Shown here in pieces: positions 8,991 to 17,806 of a stretch of 64,000 nucleotides of DNA. The DNA comes from Gimesia sp. (GTDB lineage: Bacteria; Planctomycetota; Planctomycetia; Planctomycetales; Planctomycetaceae), in contig NZ_JAVJSQ010000004.1 of NCBI RefSeq assembly GCF_040219335.1, positions 434,001-498,000 on the forward strand, given 5' to 3'. Below the pieces are notes generated by a model. The model did not search any database, had not been told where the DNA came from, and saw only the letters and a list, made by a program, of their open reading frames with translations. The translations under genes were made by a program, and so were the position numbers. The first letter of the stretch is position 1. Each line of letters starts with the position of its first letter.

Positions 8991-9329
8991 TCAGGAGAGC
9001 ACCACCTTCCTGCCATCCGGGTCTTGTACGACATACACCGAATACTTGGGATGATGAGTGAAATCACAAATTTCTATCCCGGCCCGATCCAGTCTCTCCT
9101 TCAAAGCTCCCGCTACCGACAATCGGAACCCTAACCGAGTCTGATCAACGGCTGCTCCCGGTTTGAGTGGATACAGCTCAAATACCATCTCTTCCAGCTG
9201 CGCAGCATAGTGTACCGGTCCGGTCCGATGCTGCTCTTTGTGGAACTGAAATCCCAGTTGCTCATAAAACTTTTTTGAGGCAGACAGATCCTGGCAGCGC
9301 AGCACCAGCAGATTCAGTTTGGCAGACAT
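8991..9329 (-). CDS. Glyoxalase/bleomycin-resistance (VOC) fold protein
   Basis: The product, about 112 residues from the chosen start, has the single-module VOC pattern. It opens with LVLRCQDLSASKKFYEQLGFQF, has FELYPLKPG and a late VYVVQDPDGRKVVL strand. VOC proteins bind a metal in the cytoplasm and act as lyases, dioxygenases or drug binders. The upstream frame is open, but the ATG at 9329 has GGAGAG just before it and begins at the first VOC strand. The substrate is unknown. Confidence 0.85.
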   Translation of the reverse strand: MSAKLNLLVLRCQDLSASKKFYEQLGFQFHKEQHRTGPVHYAAQLEEMVFELYPLKPGAAVDQTRLGFRLSVAGALKERLDRAGIEICDFTHHPKYSVYVVQDPDGRKVVLS

Positions 9330-9425
9330 GGTCTCTCCAGTAAGGCTCAAAGCAGAATAGACGCCAGTTGTGACACCACCATCGGTCAGACGTTCGCCGG
9401 AATTCAGTTTTGTGAGCAAAGCCGC

Positions 9426-9779
9426 TCAGTCGAAATTGGTATACAGGACTAAACAGAGCAGGGCCAGGATCAGCAGCTGAATCACCAGCGATAAAATCCC
9501 GATCAGATAACCGGGCAGGCTCCCAAAGCGAATGCCTCCCACACTCAGCCCGATCCCCAGCCCCAGAATCACGAACAACATCCAGGGGATCTGTGATTCC
9601 CGGGTCAGAGAGCCGGGCGGGGAGCAGAACAGAAAGAGCGAAACCAGGCAGACCAGTGACAGGACCGCTTCACCATTGCCAACCCACTGCTTGCGGATCG
9701 GGGGGAGTCCTTCCCATCTCCAGGCATTATTGTTCGGCTTCAAATCATTCATCGCTACCACACTTCCCGATCCGCTCAT
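9426..9779 (-). CDS. Small membrane protein, 117 aa
   Basis: After a soluble N-terminus of about 35 residues come three hydrophobic segments: AVLSLVCLVSLFLFC, IPWMLFVILGLGIGLSVGG and YLIGILSLVIQLLILALLCLVLY. This layout is common in planctomycete orphan membrane proteins, and I do not know the family. The ATG at 9779 lies eight bases after the stop of the DUF3592 gene; a second ATG at 9752 is also possible. Neither has a strong ribosome-binding site, but the close spacing points to co-transcription. Confidence 0.6.
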   Translation of the reverse strand: MSGSGSVVAMNDLKPNNNAWRWEGLPPIRKQWVGNGEAVLSLVCLVSLFLFCSPPGSLTRESQIPWMLFVILGLGIGLSVGGIRFGSLPGYLIGILSLVIQLLILALLCLVLYTNFD

Positions 9780-9787
9780 GGATCACG

Positions 9788-10240
9788 CTATCGTCGTCTC
9801 CTGCGGGGCGGGCCATCTACCGCTTCGCTGGCCATCTGGTACAGCTTGAAGCAGCCAAACGCCATCAATCCGCAACATGTCAGAAAGACCCAGACAGCCG
9901 TGCTGCTGGAATGTCCCTCCAGTCGCGATGAGTCCTCCACGCCCGACAGATACTGCACCGTCACTTTCGGCCCCGGTTTCGGCCAGCTGCGTGGCACATC
10001 GTCACGCTCACTGTGATGCTGACCTTCCTCATCCGTAAATGTATACTCGACCGCCAGCAATGGTTTTCGCCGCTCAGATGTCTCAAATACATTCGTTACC
10101 GTGGCCTCTGCAGTCTGGCCCCAGATCATGAATTTGAGCTCCTGAAACGCATAATAACCGGAGGAAATAAAGACCACTAAACCAATCAAAACCCATTTCG
10201 CCATCGATTTCAACTGGCGCATCTCTTCATCTGTATCCAT
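9788..10240 (-). CDS. DUF3592 membrane protein
   Basis: The 150-residue protein has an N-terminal membrane helix (WVLIGLVVFISSGYYAF) and an extracytoplasmic beta domain in which TAEATVTNVFETSERR, VEYTFTDEEGQHH and VTVQYLSG match the DUF3592 strand pattern. A second membrane helix (VWVFLTCCGLMAFGCFKLY) follows. The C-terminus ends in five arginines (PPRRRRR), suggesting a cytoplasmic, possibly lipid-binding tail. No function is established for this family. Confidence 0.75.
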   Translation of the reverse strand: MDTDEEMRQLKSMAKWVLIGLVVFISSGYYAFQELKFMIWGQTAEATVTNVFETSERRKPLLAVEYTFTDEEGQHHSERDDVPRSWPKPGPKVTVQYLSGVEDSSRLEGHSSSTAVWVFLTCCGLMAFGCFKLYQMASEAVDGPPRRRRR

Positions 10241-10401
10241 TATCTCGGGCAGCTTTCATCTGGAGGTGTCATCTGAAGTTGTTAATCCATAAGCAGGCCC
10301 AGAATAAACAACCCCACAACACCTGTACAGAAGCAGTCAAGCAATTATCCCGGTTTCAGGGAAATTAAGCATACCCTTGAACAGATACAGGCATTGATGC
10401 C

Positions 10402-11802
10402 CTACCGGGAAGGAATCGATAACACAAAGCGGCTGCCTTCACCGAGCCGGCTCTCACAATGTAATTCGAGACTCAGCGCCGTCGCGATATGCTGTGCCAG
10501 CGCCAATCCCAGCCCTGTTCCCGGGGAAGCCTGTTGCCGCGCCTGGCGGGTACGGAAAAAGGGTTCGAAAATCGATTCCCGATCTTCCTCCGCGATCCCC
10601 ATTCCCTGATCCTGCACCGCCAACTCGACTCGATCGCCTTGCCGCTTCGCGTGCACCGTGACCGGCGTTCCCGGTTCGCTGTACTTAAAGGCATTCGACA
10701 CGAGGATCTCCAGGATCTGCCCCAGCAGTGCAGGGGAGGTCTCACAAATTAACCCTGATTCACTCTCGCAGACCAGATCGTCTCCGCGGTCATTCTGCTG
10801 CCAGCGATTCAGCTCATCAAGCAACCAGGCCGACAAATCGACCTGCTGTAGATCAGGAATCGGTTCATCCCCCGCCGGTCGCGCCAGGAAGAGCAGGGCA
10901 TCGACGGTCCGGTTCAGAGAACGACTCGCAGAACTGACTGAAGCCAGCGTCTCCTGGTATTCTTCAACACTCCGCGGACGTCGCAAAGCCACATCCACCT
11001 GTCCCTGCATCACCGTCAGCGGCGTACGCAACTGGTGCGCCGTGTTTCCCGCGAACCGTCTTTGATGTTCGTATTCCTGAAACAGCTGATCCAGCAGTTC
11101 GTTAAAAGCCCCTCCCAGTTCTTCCAGTTCATCCGCTGTGGCAGGTACATCCAGTCGGGCCCGGGGGTCCCGCACATCGAGTTGACGCACCTCATCGGCC
11201 AGCTGGCGAATGGGCTTCAAGGCCTGCCCACAAAAGCGTCTACCCAGTAACGCCGCGATCAGCCAGCAGAACGCCGGCAGTACAATCAAAACCACGGCCA
11301 GCCAGAACAGGGTACTTTGTAACGGCGACAGCCTGCGGGCAGCGATCACCGTCAACTCAGCATGCTCCAGCGACGAGCGCTCTTCGACCGGCTTCGGATC
11401 GGGAGCCGCCAGATGATGGGTCACAATCCGCCAGCCAGACTGTTGATACGCTTCCGGATCAGCAATCAGCGGCTGTTCGGAATGCCCCTGAGGAGCCGTT
11501 CCCGTCGCAGCGTGATAATTCTCCGAATGCGCAATCACGCGACCGTCTCCGGATACAATCAGCCAGAATGCATTGCCGGAGGAAGTTTCATCGGCCACGT
11601 AGTGATCGGTCGCTTCGAATTTAACATCGTCACTCTCCACCTCCGCCGCTGCCACCAGTACGTGCAGTAAGGCGTCGAGCTGTTCATCGAAATGATGTTC
11701 CAGATAGGTCCGCGCCACGCCATATAAGATCAGGGAATTACCCACCAGGATGACAGCCAGCGCGATCAGAAAGAACCGGGAAACCCGCGTGGTCAGCTTC
11801 AT
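10402..11802 (-). CDS. Sensor histidine kinase of a two-component system
   Basis: The 466-residue membrane protein has a first membrane helix at about 8-30 and a periplasmic sensor region of some 130 residues. A second helix (LFWLAVVLIVLPAFCWLIA), a HAMP linker and an HisKA box (AGNTAHQLRTPLTVM) follow. The HATPase domain has an N box (VSNAFKYSEPG), DQGMGI and GTGLGLALAQHI. In the H box the usual Asp before the His-containing motif is Asn-Thr-Ala. The start overlaps the regulator stop as ATGA, so kinase and regulator are made together. The layout resembles the QseC/PmrB/CusS group; the signal is unknown. Confidence 0.92.
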   Translation of the reverse strand: MKLTTRVSRFFLIALAVILVGNSLILYGVARTYLEHHFDEQLDALLHVLVAAAEVESDDVKFEATDHYVADETSSGNAFWLIVSGDGRVIAHSENYHAATGTAPQGHSEQPLIADPEAYQQSGWRIVTHHLAAPDPKPVEERSSLEHAELTVIAARRLSPLQSTLFWLAVVLIVLPAFCWLIAALLGRRFCGQALKPIRQLADEVRQLDVRDPRARLDVPATADELEELGGAFNELLDQLFQEYEHQRRFAGNTAHQLRTPLTVMQGQVDVALRRPRSVEEYQETLASVSSASRSLNRTVDALLFLARPAGDEPIPDLQQVDLSAWLLDELNRWQQNDRGDDLVCESESGLICETSPALLGQILEILVSNAFKYSEPGTPVTVHAKRQGDRVELAVQDQGMGIAEEDRESIFEPFFRTRQARQQASPGTGLGLALAQHIATALSLELHCESRLGEGSRFVLSIPSR

Positions 11803-12494
11803 CGCAGTCCCTCCTCAACGGAAGCTGCTTCCAGAATGTAACCCCGCCCCCGCAAGGTCTGGATCACACGGGGGCCGCAGGCTTCAAGCTTGTGCCTGAG
11901 TTCCTTGATATGCACCTCCAGCGTATTTGACAGCCCGTCGTAAGCATCGTCCCAGACGGTATCGTAGATCCGTGTCCGCGAGAGTACCTTGCCCGGGTTC
12001 CTCAGAAAGAACAGCAGCAGTGAAAACTCTTTAGTCGTGAGCTCCAGCGGCTGACCGGCCCGCGTGACTCTTTGTGTCTCCAGGTCGGCCCGGATATCTT
12101 CGAACTCAATCACCACCGAGCTGGACTGCCCCGGACGTCGTAACAACGCCCGGACCCGCGCCAGCAGTTCCTCGAACGCAAAGGGTTTGGTGAGATAATC
12201 GTCGGCTCCCGCATCCAGCCCCGTGACCCGTTCGGTCACCGCGTCTCGGGCCGTCAGGAAGAGCACCGGCGTCGTGCGATTTTTCTGACGAAAGCGACGC
12301 AGCAGTTGAATCCCGTCTTCCACCGGCAGCCACCAGTCGAGAATCACCAGGTCCCAGGTCTCATTATTCAACAGCAGCCAGCCCACACGTCCATCTTCCG
12401 CATGATCAACCGCATATCCCTCTTCGGCCAGTCCCCGCACCAGGAAATCGGCAATCTTTTCTTCGTCTTCCACTATCAAAATCCGGCTGCTCAT
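11799..12494 (-). CDS. OmpR/PhoB-type response regulator
   Basis: Residues 1-120 form a receiver domain with the acidic pocket (VEDEE), phospho-acceptor Asp53 in VILDWWLP, a Thr in LTARDA and Lys in TKPFAFEELLARV. The C-terminal winged helix (TKEFSLLLFFLRNPGKVLSR to VHIKELRHKLEACGPRVIQTLRGRGY, with a short stretch between) is the OmpR DNA-binding domain. It should be phosphorylated by the kinase encoded directly downstream, with which it overlaps by four bases. No target operator could be recognised in the window. Confidence 0.93.
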   Translation of the reverse strand: MSSRILIVEDEEKIADFLVRGLAEEGYAVDHAEDGRVGWLLLNNETWDLVILDWWLPVEDGIQLLRRFRQKNRTTPVLFLTARDAVTERVTGLDAGADDYLTKPFAFEELLARVRALLRRPGQSSSVVIEFEDIRADLETQRVTRAGQPLELTTKEFSLLLFFLRNPGKVLSRTRIYDTVWDDAYDGLSNTLEVHIKELRHKLEACGPRVIQTLRGRGYILEAASVEEGLR

Positions 12495-12699
12495 CTCAAA
12501 TGCCTTTGACTCAAATCGTATGTATCTCTCGCGTTAACAGGTCTCCTGCACAGGCATTATACGCACTCCCTTCCCAACGCCATGAAAGATGAAGTGGATT
12601 TTATCTTTCCTTCAGCGTGGCTTTAAGTCCTGTGACGATAATGCTTTTGAATCGCACGGCTCCTGCCGTTTTACCCGACCTTTTGAAAAGGAACGCCGC

Positions 12700-12918
12700 A
12701 TGTCTGCTACATCTTCAGCATTCTCCAGGAGAACTGACTCCGAGAGCAGTCACCCACAGCCGATCATTTCCCACTGTCTATTAACTGTTGAAGCGGTGCC
12801 GCTTCTGGCTCGCCATATGGAACAGAAATTCCCTGCAGGAATCAAGTTAGCCGATTCGCAGCATCGCCAGTCCGGTGATTCGTCACCGGAATCGCACTCA
12901 CCCCAGACCGAATTTTAG
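12700..12918 (+). CDS. Possible small protein, 72 aa
   Basis: An ATG at 12700-12702 with AAAGGA-like purines eight bases upstream opens a 72-residue frame rich in Ser, His and Gln. It includes a short hydrophobic stretch, HCLLTVEAVPLLARHM. I recognise nothing in it. It lies in the divergent space between the two-component system and the gene at 12975 and could be a leader or a small orphan protein. Chance is also a fair explanation, and I rate it low. Confidence 0.3.
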   Translation: MSATSSAFSRRTDSESSHPQPIISHCLLTVEAVPLLARHMEQKFPAGIKLADSQHRQSGDSSPESHSPQTEF

Positions 12919-12974
12919 TCTGCCCCCCTGAATTACCGATACTACTACTATTCCGCATCGAAAAGGAAAAAGAG

Positions 12975-13529
12975 ATGACTACGCTCACCAGTTTTATCAA
13001 TGACATGTTCTCGACACCGAATCCGTCTGCTGCGTCAGACCGGCAGTATCGGATCGACCGCGCACACGCTCTGGAAATCAGTGCCACCCGCGAATTAAAC
13101 GATTCAATCCACCTCTGGTCGGCCCGGGAAGCCTCTCAGGTGGAAATCCATCGCTACGCTTCATCTGAAGAACTGGCCGCGATCCTGCATCGTTTTGATA
13201 AGGCCAACGGGCAGGGGATCGCGGATGTCGTCCTGCTCCTGGATGAATCACTGACTGTTCAAATCGAAGACCTGCTGCACCGCCAGAACCCGGGCCGTCG
13301 CCTGACTCTGATTCCCCGCCAGTCCGCTGCCACGGATGTCTGCAACCCACTGGGGATGGCTGGCTCCCACTTCCGTCTCGACTGGGAAGCCGTCGAAGTC
13401 AGTTACTACCTGAAAGACGTCCTGACCAGCGGCGTGATCCGCCTCAACAGCAGCGAAAAACTAGCCGTCCTTCTCCCAGCGAGTGAAGTCTGCACCGAAC
13501 TCCTGCGAAACGAAGAGCGCCTGATGTAA
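12975..13529 (+). CDS. Hypothetical soluble protein, 184 aa
   Basis: The start is supported by AAGGAAAAAGAG just before the ATG. The product has no signal peptide or membrane segment. Its features are an acidic strand-helix pattern (DVVLLLDESLTVQIEDLL) and a C-terminal region with VIRLNSSEKLAVLLPASEVC. I do not recognise a family. It is one of few plus-strand genes in the first 25 kb and is convergent with the gene at 13552, with only 22 bp between the stops. Confidence 0.6.
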   Translation: MTTLTSFINDMFSTPNPSAASDRQYRIDRAHALEISATRELNDSIHLWSAREASQVEIHRYASSEELAAILHRFDKANGQGIADVVLLLDESLTVQIEDLLHRQNPGRRLTLIPRQSAATDVCNPLGMAGSHFRLDWEAVEVSYYLKDVLTSGVIRLNSSEKLAVLLPASEVCTELLRNEERLM

Positions 13530-13551
13530 CGCTCCGCAGATCAGGCGCAGC

Positions 13552-14238
13552 TCACTCATGCACGTAGGCCCAATTGCCCACGCGTTCCAGACTGCCTCCG
13601 TAGCCGTGCTCCGGGTAATTCTGTAGCGGGAAATACAGCATCTGGTCCCAGTTGAAGCCTCCGCTTCCAGTTGGAACAACCAGAGCCCAGGCATTGCCCT
13701 GATACCGTTCCCGGGATTGAGCACCCGCATAATAGTGGTATGTTGGATAAGCCATCATGCCCGTCCCGGGAACATGCGGCAGATAATCGGGCACCAGTTG
13801 CTCCAGCGTTTCAGGTGGCGTTCCGTGATCGTCCGTGTAACGCGCAATCGCCTGAACTAGTGGCTTACTCCGTTCTGCAAATGTCGCCATCCGCTGCATA
13901 CGCACCTGCCAGCCCAATGGAATCGCCGCAAATGTTAAGGGAAGATAAATCAGTGACAGAATCAGCACCCACAGGGCATCTCGTCGCGTTCTTCTGAAAC
14001 AGAGCGCCACGAGAGACACAGGGATCGCCAGCACCGCTACCAGTAGTGCCAGCCCATAGAAGATGAGCAGCCAGAGAAACAGCGTTGTTCCCACTGGTGT
14101 CGTCGAAACCCAATGAGCAAACGGAAAATAGACGATCACCGACAGGACAAACAGCGTTAAGTAGATTTTATGTTTCGTCTCCAGGTTCCTATGCTTTCTG
14201 TAATGTATGCCGGGAATGTGCTGCATCACTTTCATCAT
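13552..14238 (-). CDS. Membrane protein with pseudopilin-like C-terminal domain
   Basis: Three hydrophobic segments (IYLTLFVLSVIVYFPFAHW, TLFLWLLIFYGLALLVAVL and ALWVLILSLIYLPLTFAAI) are followed by a soluble domain. Its opening, LVQAIARYTDDHGTPPETLE then LVPDYLPHVPGTGM, resembles the globular domain of type II secretion pseudopilins and DUF1559-like proteins. Two adjacent ATGs (14238 and 14235) compete and an upstream frame is open to 14298. The domain order, membrane first and pilin-like domain last, is unlike a true pseudopilin, so export machinery is not implied. Confidence 0.6.
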   Translation of the reverse strand: MMKVMQHIPGIHYRKHRNLETKHKIYLTLFVLSVIVYFPFAHWVSTTPVGTTLFLWLLIFYGLALLVAVLAIPVSLVALCFRRTRRDALWVLILSLIYLPLTFAAIPLGWQVRMQRMATFAERSKPLVQAIARYTDDHGTPPETLEQLVPDYLPHVPGTGMMAYPTYHYYAGAQSRERYQGNAWALVVPTGSGGFNWDQMLYFPLQNYPEHGYGGSLERVGNWAYVHE

Positions 14239-14368
14239 ACTCGTTCGAATTAATGATACTGAGTATCCATCGGATAACCAGAAAACTAAAGACCACATAC
14301 CGGTGACTCCCCAAACCGCCTCTGAAGCATTTTTACCGTCAATGGAAGAGATAACCTGTTATGATCCC

Positions 14369-14617
14369 TTACTCTCCGCCGACCCCCTGTTCCTCCTGTT
14401 CGACTTCCTTCGCTTCTTCCACATGTGCCCCCGCAGGATTCACGATCCGGGCCAGCACTCCCAGTGCGCCGATGACGCCGCCTCCCGATCCGGAGCCCGA
14501 GTCCTTCCTCTGGGAAGGATTCGCCAGATCTTTCACAAAACTGGCCAGCAGCACGATCACTAAGCAGAGAAACAAAATAATTCCCGCCAGCACAATCCAG
14601 TCAATCTGCTGCATCAT
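14369..14617 (-). CDS. Small membrane protein with Gly/Ser linker
   Basis: The 82-residue product has one membrane helix (WIVLAGIILFLCLVIVLLA), a Ser/Gly-rich linker (DSGSGSGGGVIGALGVL) and an acidic tail (EEAKEVEQEEQGVGGE). GGAGGTGA lies before two consecutive ATGs at 14617 and 14614; spacing favours the second. The start overlaps the stop of the preceding gene by four bases. The function is unknown; single-helix proteins coupled this way are often subunits of a larger membrane assembly. Confidence 0.55.
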   Translation of the reverse strand: MMQQIDWIVLAGIILFLCLVIVLLASFVKDLANPSQRKDSGSGSGGGVIGALGVLARIVNPAGAHVEEAKEVEQEEQGVGGE

Positions 14618-14982
14618 TCACCTCCGGATCCCGCTCCAGCCAGCATCGGGGACAACTTCGATCGCATGCCGGCACGTAACCGAAACACCGCAACCACAAA
14701 CAAAAGTTTCCCCAGCAATGACAGCCCCCCCAGGACGAATGAGGCCTGCCAGAGGTACTGATAATCATCGGGCCCCATGATCATCTCCGGTCCAAACTGA
14801 CGCATCATCAGCTGCACCACAATCGAGCCCAGTTCTGCCGATAGAGTCACCAGCAGTGCCCCCACCAGCCAGCCTTTGCCTCTGATACCGGGCCAGCTCA
14901 GCACTCCCCAGAGTGCAATCACCATCGCCAGCATGGTCACATACTGGTAAAGGTCTACGAATATTTTTGTCAGTTGTTCCAC
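14614..14982 (-). CDS. Membrane protein with three to four segments, GTG start
   Basis: Hydrophobic segments are visible at YVTMLAMVIALWGVLSWPG, WLVGALLVTLSAELGSIVV and FVLGGLSLLGKLLFVVAVFRL. The start is GTG at 14980-14982 with AGGAG seven bases upstream, which is convincing. The gene is coupled to the small protein downstream by an ATGA overlap. I do not recognise the family. Confidence 0.6.
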   Translation of the reverse strand: MEQLTKIFVDLYQYVTMLAMVIALWGVLSWPGIRGKGWLVGALLVTLSAELGSIVVQLMMRQFGPEMIMGPDDYQYLWQASFVLGGLSLLGKLLFVVAVFRLRAGMRSKLSPMLAGAGSGGE

Positions 14983-15006
14983 GCACTCACTCCTGCCCGT
15001 TGATTT

Positions 15007-15330
15007 CTACTCGTTACGATGCGCATGTTGTACAGGCGATTCCTCTGCAGAAATCGCCAGTTGCCTCCGGTTACAATAATGAATGGCTGCGATCAGGCCG
15101 ATCCCGTAAGGAATCCAGATCAGTCGATTCCACGGTTCAGATAGAAAATACAACAACAGAAGAAACAGCGAAATACTCACCCACATGACCACCGCCGTTC
15201 GAACCATAAACGCTTTCTCACGTGGGCCATTCGTATTTTTGATACTCATCCAGGTGCCGATTCCGCCTCCCAGGATCCCCAACAGGCATCCTACAATACT
15301 TCCAATCCAAATGAGACTGTTCTGCCCCAT
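15007..15330 (-). CDS. Small membrane protein, 107 aa
   Basis: Three hydrophobic segments are seen (LIWIGSIVGCLLGILGGGIG, VVMWVSISLFLLLLYFL and LIWIPYGIGLIAAIHYC), and the tail is rich in His and Glu. The ATG at 15330 has GGGGGA eight bases upstream. It lies 24 bp upstream of the gene starting at 14982 on the same strand, so co-transcription is likely. No family is recognised. Confidence 0.6.
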   Translation of the reverse strand: MGQNSLIWIGSIVGCLLGILGGGIGTWMSIKNTNGPREKAFMVRTAVVMWVSISLFLLLLYFLSEPWNRLIWIPYGIGLIAAIHYCNRRQLAISAEESPVQHAHRNE

Positions 15331-15424
15331 ATCTGGTTTCCCCCGAGCAAGTAAAAAATCGATGTGGCTGGCTTTACTACAAATAGAAACGCAGCTGCAG
15401 GCTCTCTGGTTCAGACATTGTGCC

Positions 15425-15979
15425 TTAAAAATTCGGAAAAATTCGCGTCGACCAGTCTTTGATCAACAGCTCCACTTCCGGTTCCAGATTCTGGTTCGTG
15501 CACTGGATCTGATACATTTTGTTTTCTGTATGACTGCACCAGGTCAAAAGGGGTAAGGACAACAGCCAGGTTCCCAGCACGATGAAACCCTGGAGGAATT
15601 CTTTCTCGATGAAGATCCCCAGCCCCGTCCCCAGCGAGTTTCCCGTCATGAGCAGTGCGAGTACGCCGAGATACATGTGAGTCCGTAAGATCGGCTTCAG
15701 GCGTTCCATACCCTCACGATCTCCCAGAACCGGATAGTCCCGCAAAAATCGATCCATGCGCTGTTCGTTATACAGCATGCAGAACAGCATCCCGCCCATA
15801 TTCAGGCAAAACACGAGAAACAGATTCTGCCTGACAACCGCAAACGGTCCCCAACGGCTTTGATGCAGGAAATACAGAAAAACAATCGTGTAAGCCAGGA
15901 GCACAACCTGTACCATCAACACCCTGATAACATGATACTTCCGCCGGCGTTTTGTTTTGATGATTCCCGTCGAACTCAT
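15425..15979 (-). CDS. Membrane protein with four segments, 184 aa
   Basis: Hydrophobic stretches occur at VLMVQVVLLAYTIVFLYFL, LVFCLNMGGMLFCMLY, YLGVLALLMTGNSLGTGLG and GFIVLGTWLLSLPLLTW, in a basic N-in arrangement (KTKRRRKYH). The ATG at 15979 has GGAGG nine bases upstream; a TTG at 15985 is less likely. It starts three bases after the stop of the preceding gene. The family is unknown. Confidence 0.6.
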   Translation of the reverse strand: MSSTGIIKTKRRRKYHVIRVLMVQVVLLAYTIVFLYFLHQSRWGPFAVVRQNLFLVFCLNMGGMLFCMLYNEQRMDRFLRDYPVLGDREGMERLKPILRTHMYLGVLALLMTGNSLGTGLGIFIEKEFLQGFIVLGTWLLSLPLLTWCSHTENKMYQIQCTNQNLEPEVELLIKDWSTRIFPNF

Positions 15980-15981
15980 CC

Positions 15982-16557
15982 TCAACGTCCTCCCGATTGC
16001 AACCGCTGGTCTTTCTCTTTTAATGAGGTTGCCCGCTCAGGCATATTATAGAGCCGCCACGCCGCCAACGCATCCTGTATTCCGGAAATCAGCACCAGTA
16101 CCGCCATGACGACCAGAACGCCACGTAACAGAGCAGGCACGTCAGCTGGCTGATAGTAAAAGTGGGTTGGCAGAGATCGCCAGGCTCCCGCTTCCAGGCA
16201 AACCGCAGTCACCAGCGCCCCAAACAACATCGCCAGCATGATATGTAGCACATACTCACCGCTGGGCAGTCCCCCCAGCAGCCTGCGGCTCTCGCGCTCC
16301 AGCGCAAAGTCCACAATCGAGATCAACAGGTCAAACACAAACAACAGTAGCAGACACCAGAAGAAAACTCCCTGCATCACAAAATTAGGAATCACAACAA
16401 ACAGCACTGCATAAGTCGGGCCGCGCAGGCTGTGTACGATCAGCTCCGCCCGCGAATCGGGGTGCTGGCGGATCCCATGCGAAAAGCTGTGGTACAGAGC
16501 GATATCGGTCGCCCCCAGACAGCCCAATACAAACAGGATGTAAGTCGCCACCGCCAT
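15982..16557 (-). CDS. Membrane protein with four to five segments, 191 aa
   Basis: Segments include VATYILFVLGCLGATDIAL, GPTYAVLFVVIPNFVMQGVF, WCLLLLFVFDLLISIV, VLHIMLAMLFGALVTAVCLE and LRGVLVVMAVLVLISG. The upstream frame starts with GTG at 16572, but the ATG at 16557 has AGGAAG six bases before it and is preferred. It lies tight against the next membrane-protein gene downstream and 15 bp after the SRPBCC gene, so genes 17049-15425 look like one operon. No family is recognised. Confidence 0.6.
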   Translation of the reverse strand: MAVATYILFVLGCLGATDIALYHSFSHGIRQHPDSRAELIVHSLRGPTYAVLFVVIPNFVMQGVFFWCLLLLFVFDLLISIVDFALERESRRLLGGLPSGEYVLHIMLAMLFGALVTAVCLEAGAWRSLPTHFYYQPADVPALLRGVLVVMAVLVLISGIQDALAAWRLYNMPERATSLKEKDQRLQSGGR

Positions 16558-16572
16558 TTCCACTTCCTTCAC

Positions 16573-17049
16573 TCAGTCCTCGAATCGGAATCCGGTTCTA
16601 TTTTTATTCGACACCAGTTCTCGTAAAGAACGCTGGCGAAAATCAAACGCAGAGTTGAGCGCATTCGCAACCAGATGCTGCGTCGCGAAACGACCACCAT
16701 ACTGCCATGACAGCTGCACCTCCAGTATGTCCCGGACCACGGTTCCCTCTGTTGTCTCGTCGAATTCATGCAAATGCGTAAACCGGTCAAACGGTCCATG
16801 AATCAGCGTCTCGCCAAATCGACAGTCGGGCTCATAAACCGTATGGCGAAATCCCATTACTACCGGCAGAAAACCTCCGACTCGCTGCTCAAACCAGGTT
16901 TCCGCTCCAGGCTGAATATGACCGGCATGACGTAGCAGTCGAAATCCGGGCCACTCCGCCAGTAACAGCCCGAGATGCGCAGGATCCTCATGAAATCGAA
17001 ACAGTACGTCTCTGGAAACGCGCAGGGTCTGTTCAAAACAAAATTCCAT
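16573..17049 (-). CDS. SRPBCC-fold (START-like) protein
   Basis: The 158-residue protein opens with EFCFEQTLRVSRDVLFRFH, has a middle GAETWFEQRVGGFLP and ends with a long C-terminal helix (VANALNSAFDFRQRSLREL). This is the helix-grip pattern of SRPBCC proteins related to polyketide-cyclase and ligand-binding domains. Members bind hydrophobic ligands in the cytoplasm. It sits directly upstream of two membrane-protein genes on the same strand, but no partner can be named. Confidence 0.75.
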   Translation of the reverse strand: MEFCFEQTLRVSRDVLFRFHEDPAHLGLLLAEWPGFRLLRHAGHIQPGAETWFEQRVGGFLPVVMGFRHTVYEPDCRFGETLIHGPFDRFTHLHEFDETTEGTVVRDILEVQLSWQYGGRFATQHLVANALNSAFDFRQRSLRELVSNKNRTGFRFED

Positions 17050-17099
17050 ACCAGGTGTATTCCGTTGCTGAATGACCGTAAAAGTACAGTCGCGACAGG

Positions 17100-17693
17100 T
17101 TACGTTGAACTCGCGAGCTCCACCTCAACCAGTTCCTCAGTTTCCCGGGGTAGTACGACACAGGGATAGAAATAGAGAAACGACATCCCGGTGTAATACA
17201 TATAATGGATTTCAGCTCGGCCCACAGGCTCCGCCCGCTTGCGTACGACACAGGTACCAGCGAACCGGTCGGTCAGTGACTGGCGATCCCGGTCCACTCC
17301 CACCCACAACAGATCATACACGAGATTGAGAGGAGAGTAAAAATTCAGCAGCGCGCGATACGTCATCCGCCACACAGAAGGCTTTGTGCCCCGCAGTGTA
17401 ATTATCCGGGCTCCCATCACCCAGTAGCCCACCGTCCGCAATCGCGAAGCTTTGATGACGGTCAGATAGAACCAGATGCAAGCGAACCAGATCCAGGACA
17501 GTCCCTTACCTGATTCCTCGTCTACATAGTCCTCAGAGAAAAACAGAGAGAAAAAAACCAAAGCAAACAGCACTCCCAGCAATACTGTTGCATCAACCAG
17601 AAATATGACCACTCGCTGCCTGAGTCCGATGTAATCCTCGGGCGCAAAATAAACGCCATCCCCCAGGGAACGATCACGTGAGACTCCCGCCAT
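17100..17693 (-). CDS. RDD family membrane protein
   Basis: An early Arg in YIGLRQRVVIFLVDATVLLG and the Asp within the first helix, followed by paired acidic residues in the loop, give the R-D-D arrangement that names the family. Later, SLTDRFAGTCVV is the conserved C-terminal RDD block. Two hydrophobic segments (VVIFLVDATVLLGVLFALVF and LSWIWFACIWFYLTVI) are clear. RDD proteins are inner-membrane proteins of poorly known function, sometimes linked to ion transport. The start is ATG at 17691-17693. Confidence 0.75.
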   Translation of the reverse strand: MAGVSRDRSLGDGVYFAPEDYIGLRQRVVIFLVDATVLLGVLFALVFFSLFFSEDYVDEESGKGLSWIWFACIWFYLTVIKASRLRTVGYWVMGARIITLRGTKPSVWRMTYRALLNFYSPLNLVYDLLWVGVDRDRQSLTDRFAGTCVVRKRAEPVGRAEIHYMYYTGMSFLYFYPCVVLPRETEELVEVELASST

Positions 17694-17806
17694 GCTGCAC
17701 GATTCCTGACTGTGGCAGAGAAAGAAAACGGCCTGACCACCAGACTGCCATCAGGCCTGTATTCTACAAGCCAGCAGCCACATGTGCAAACATTCAGTCA
17801 CGCCAG

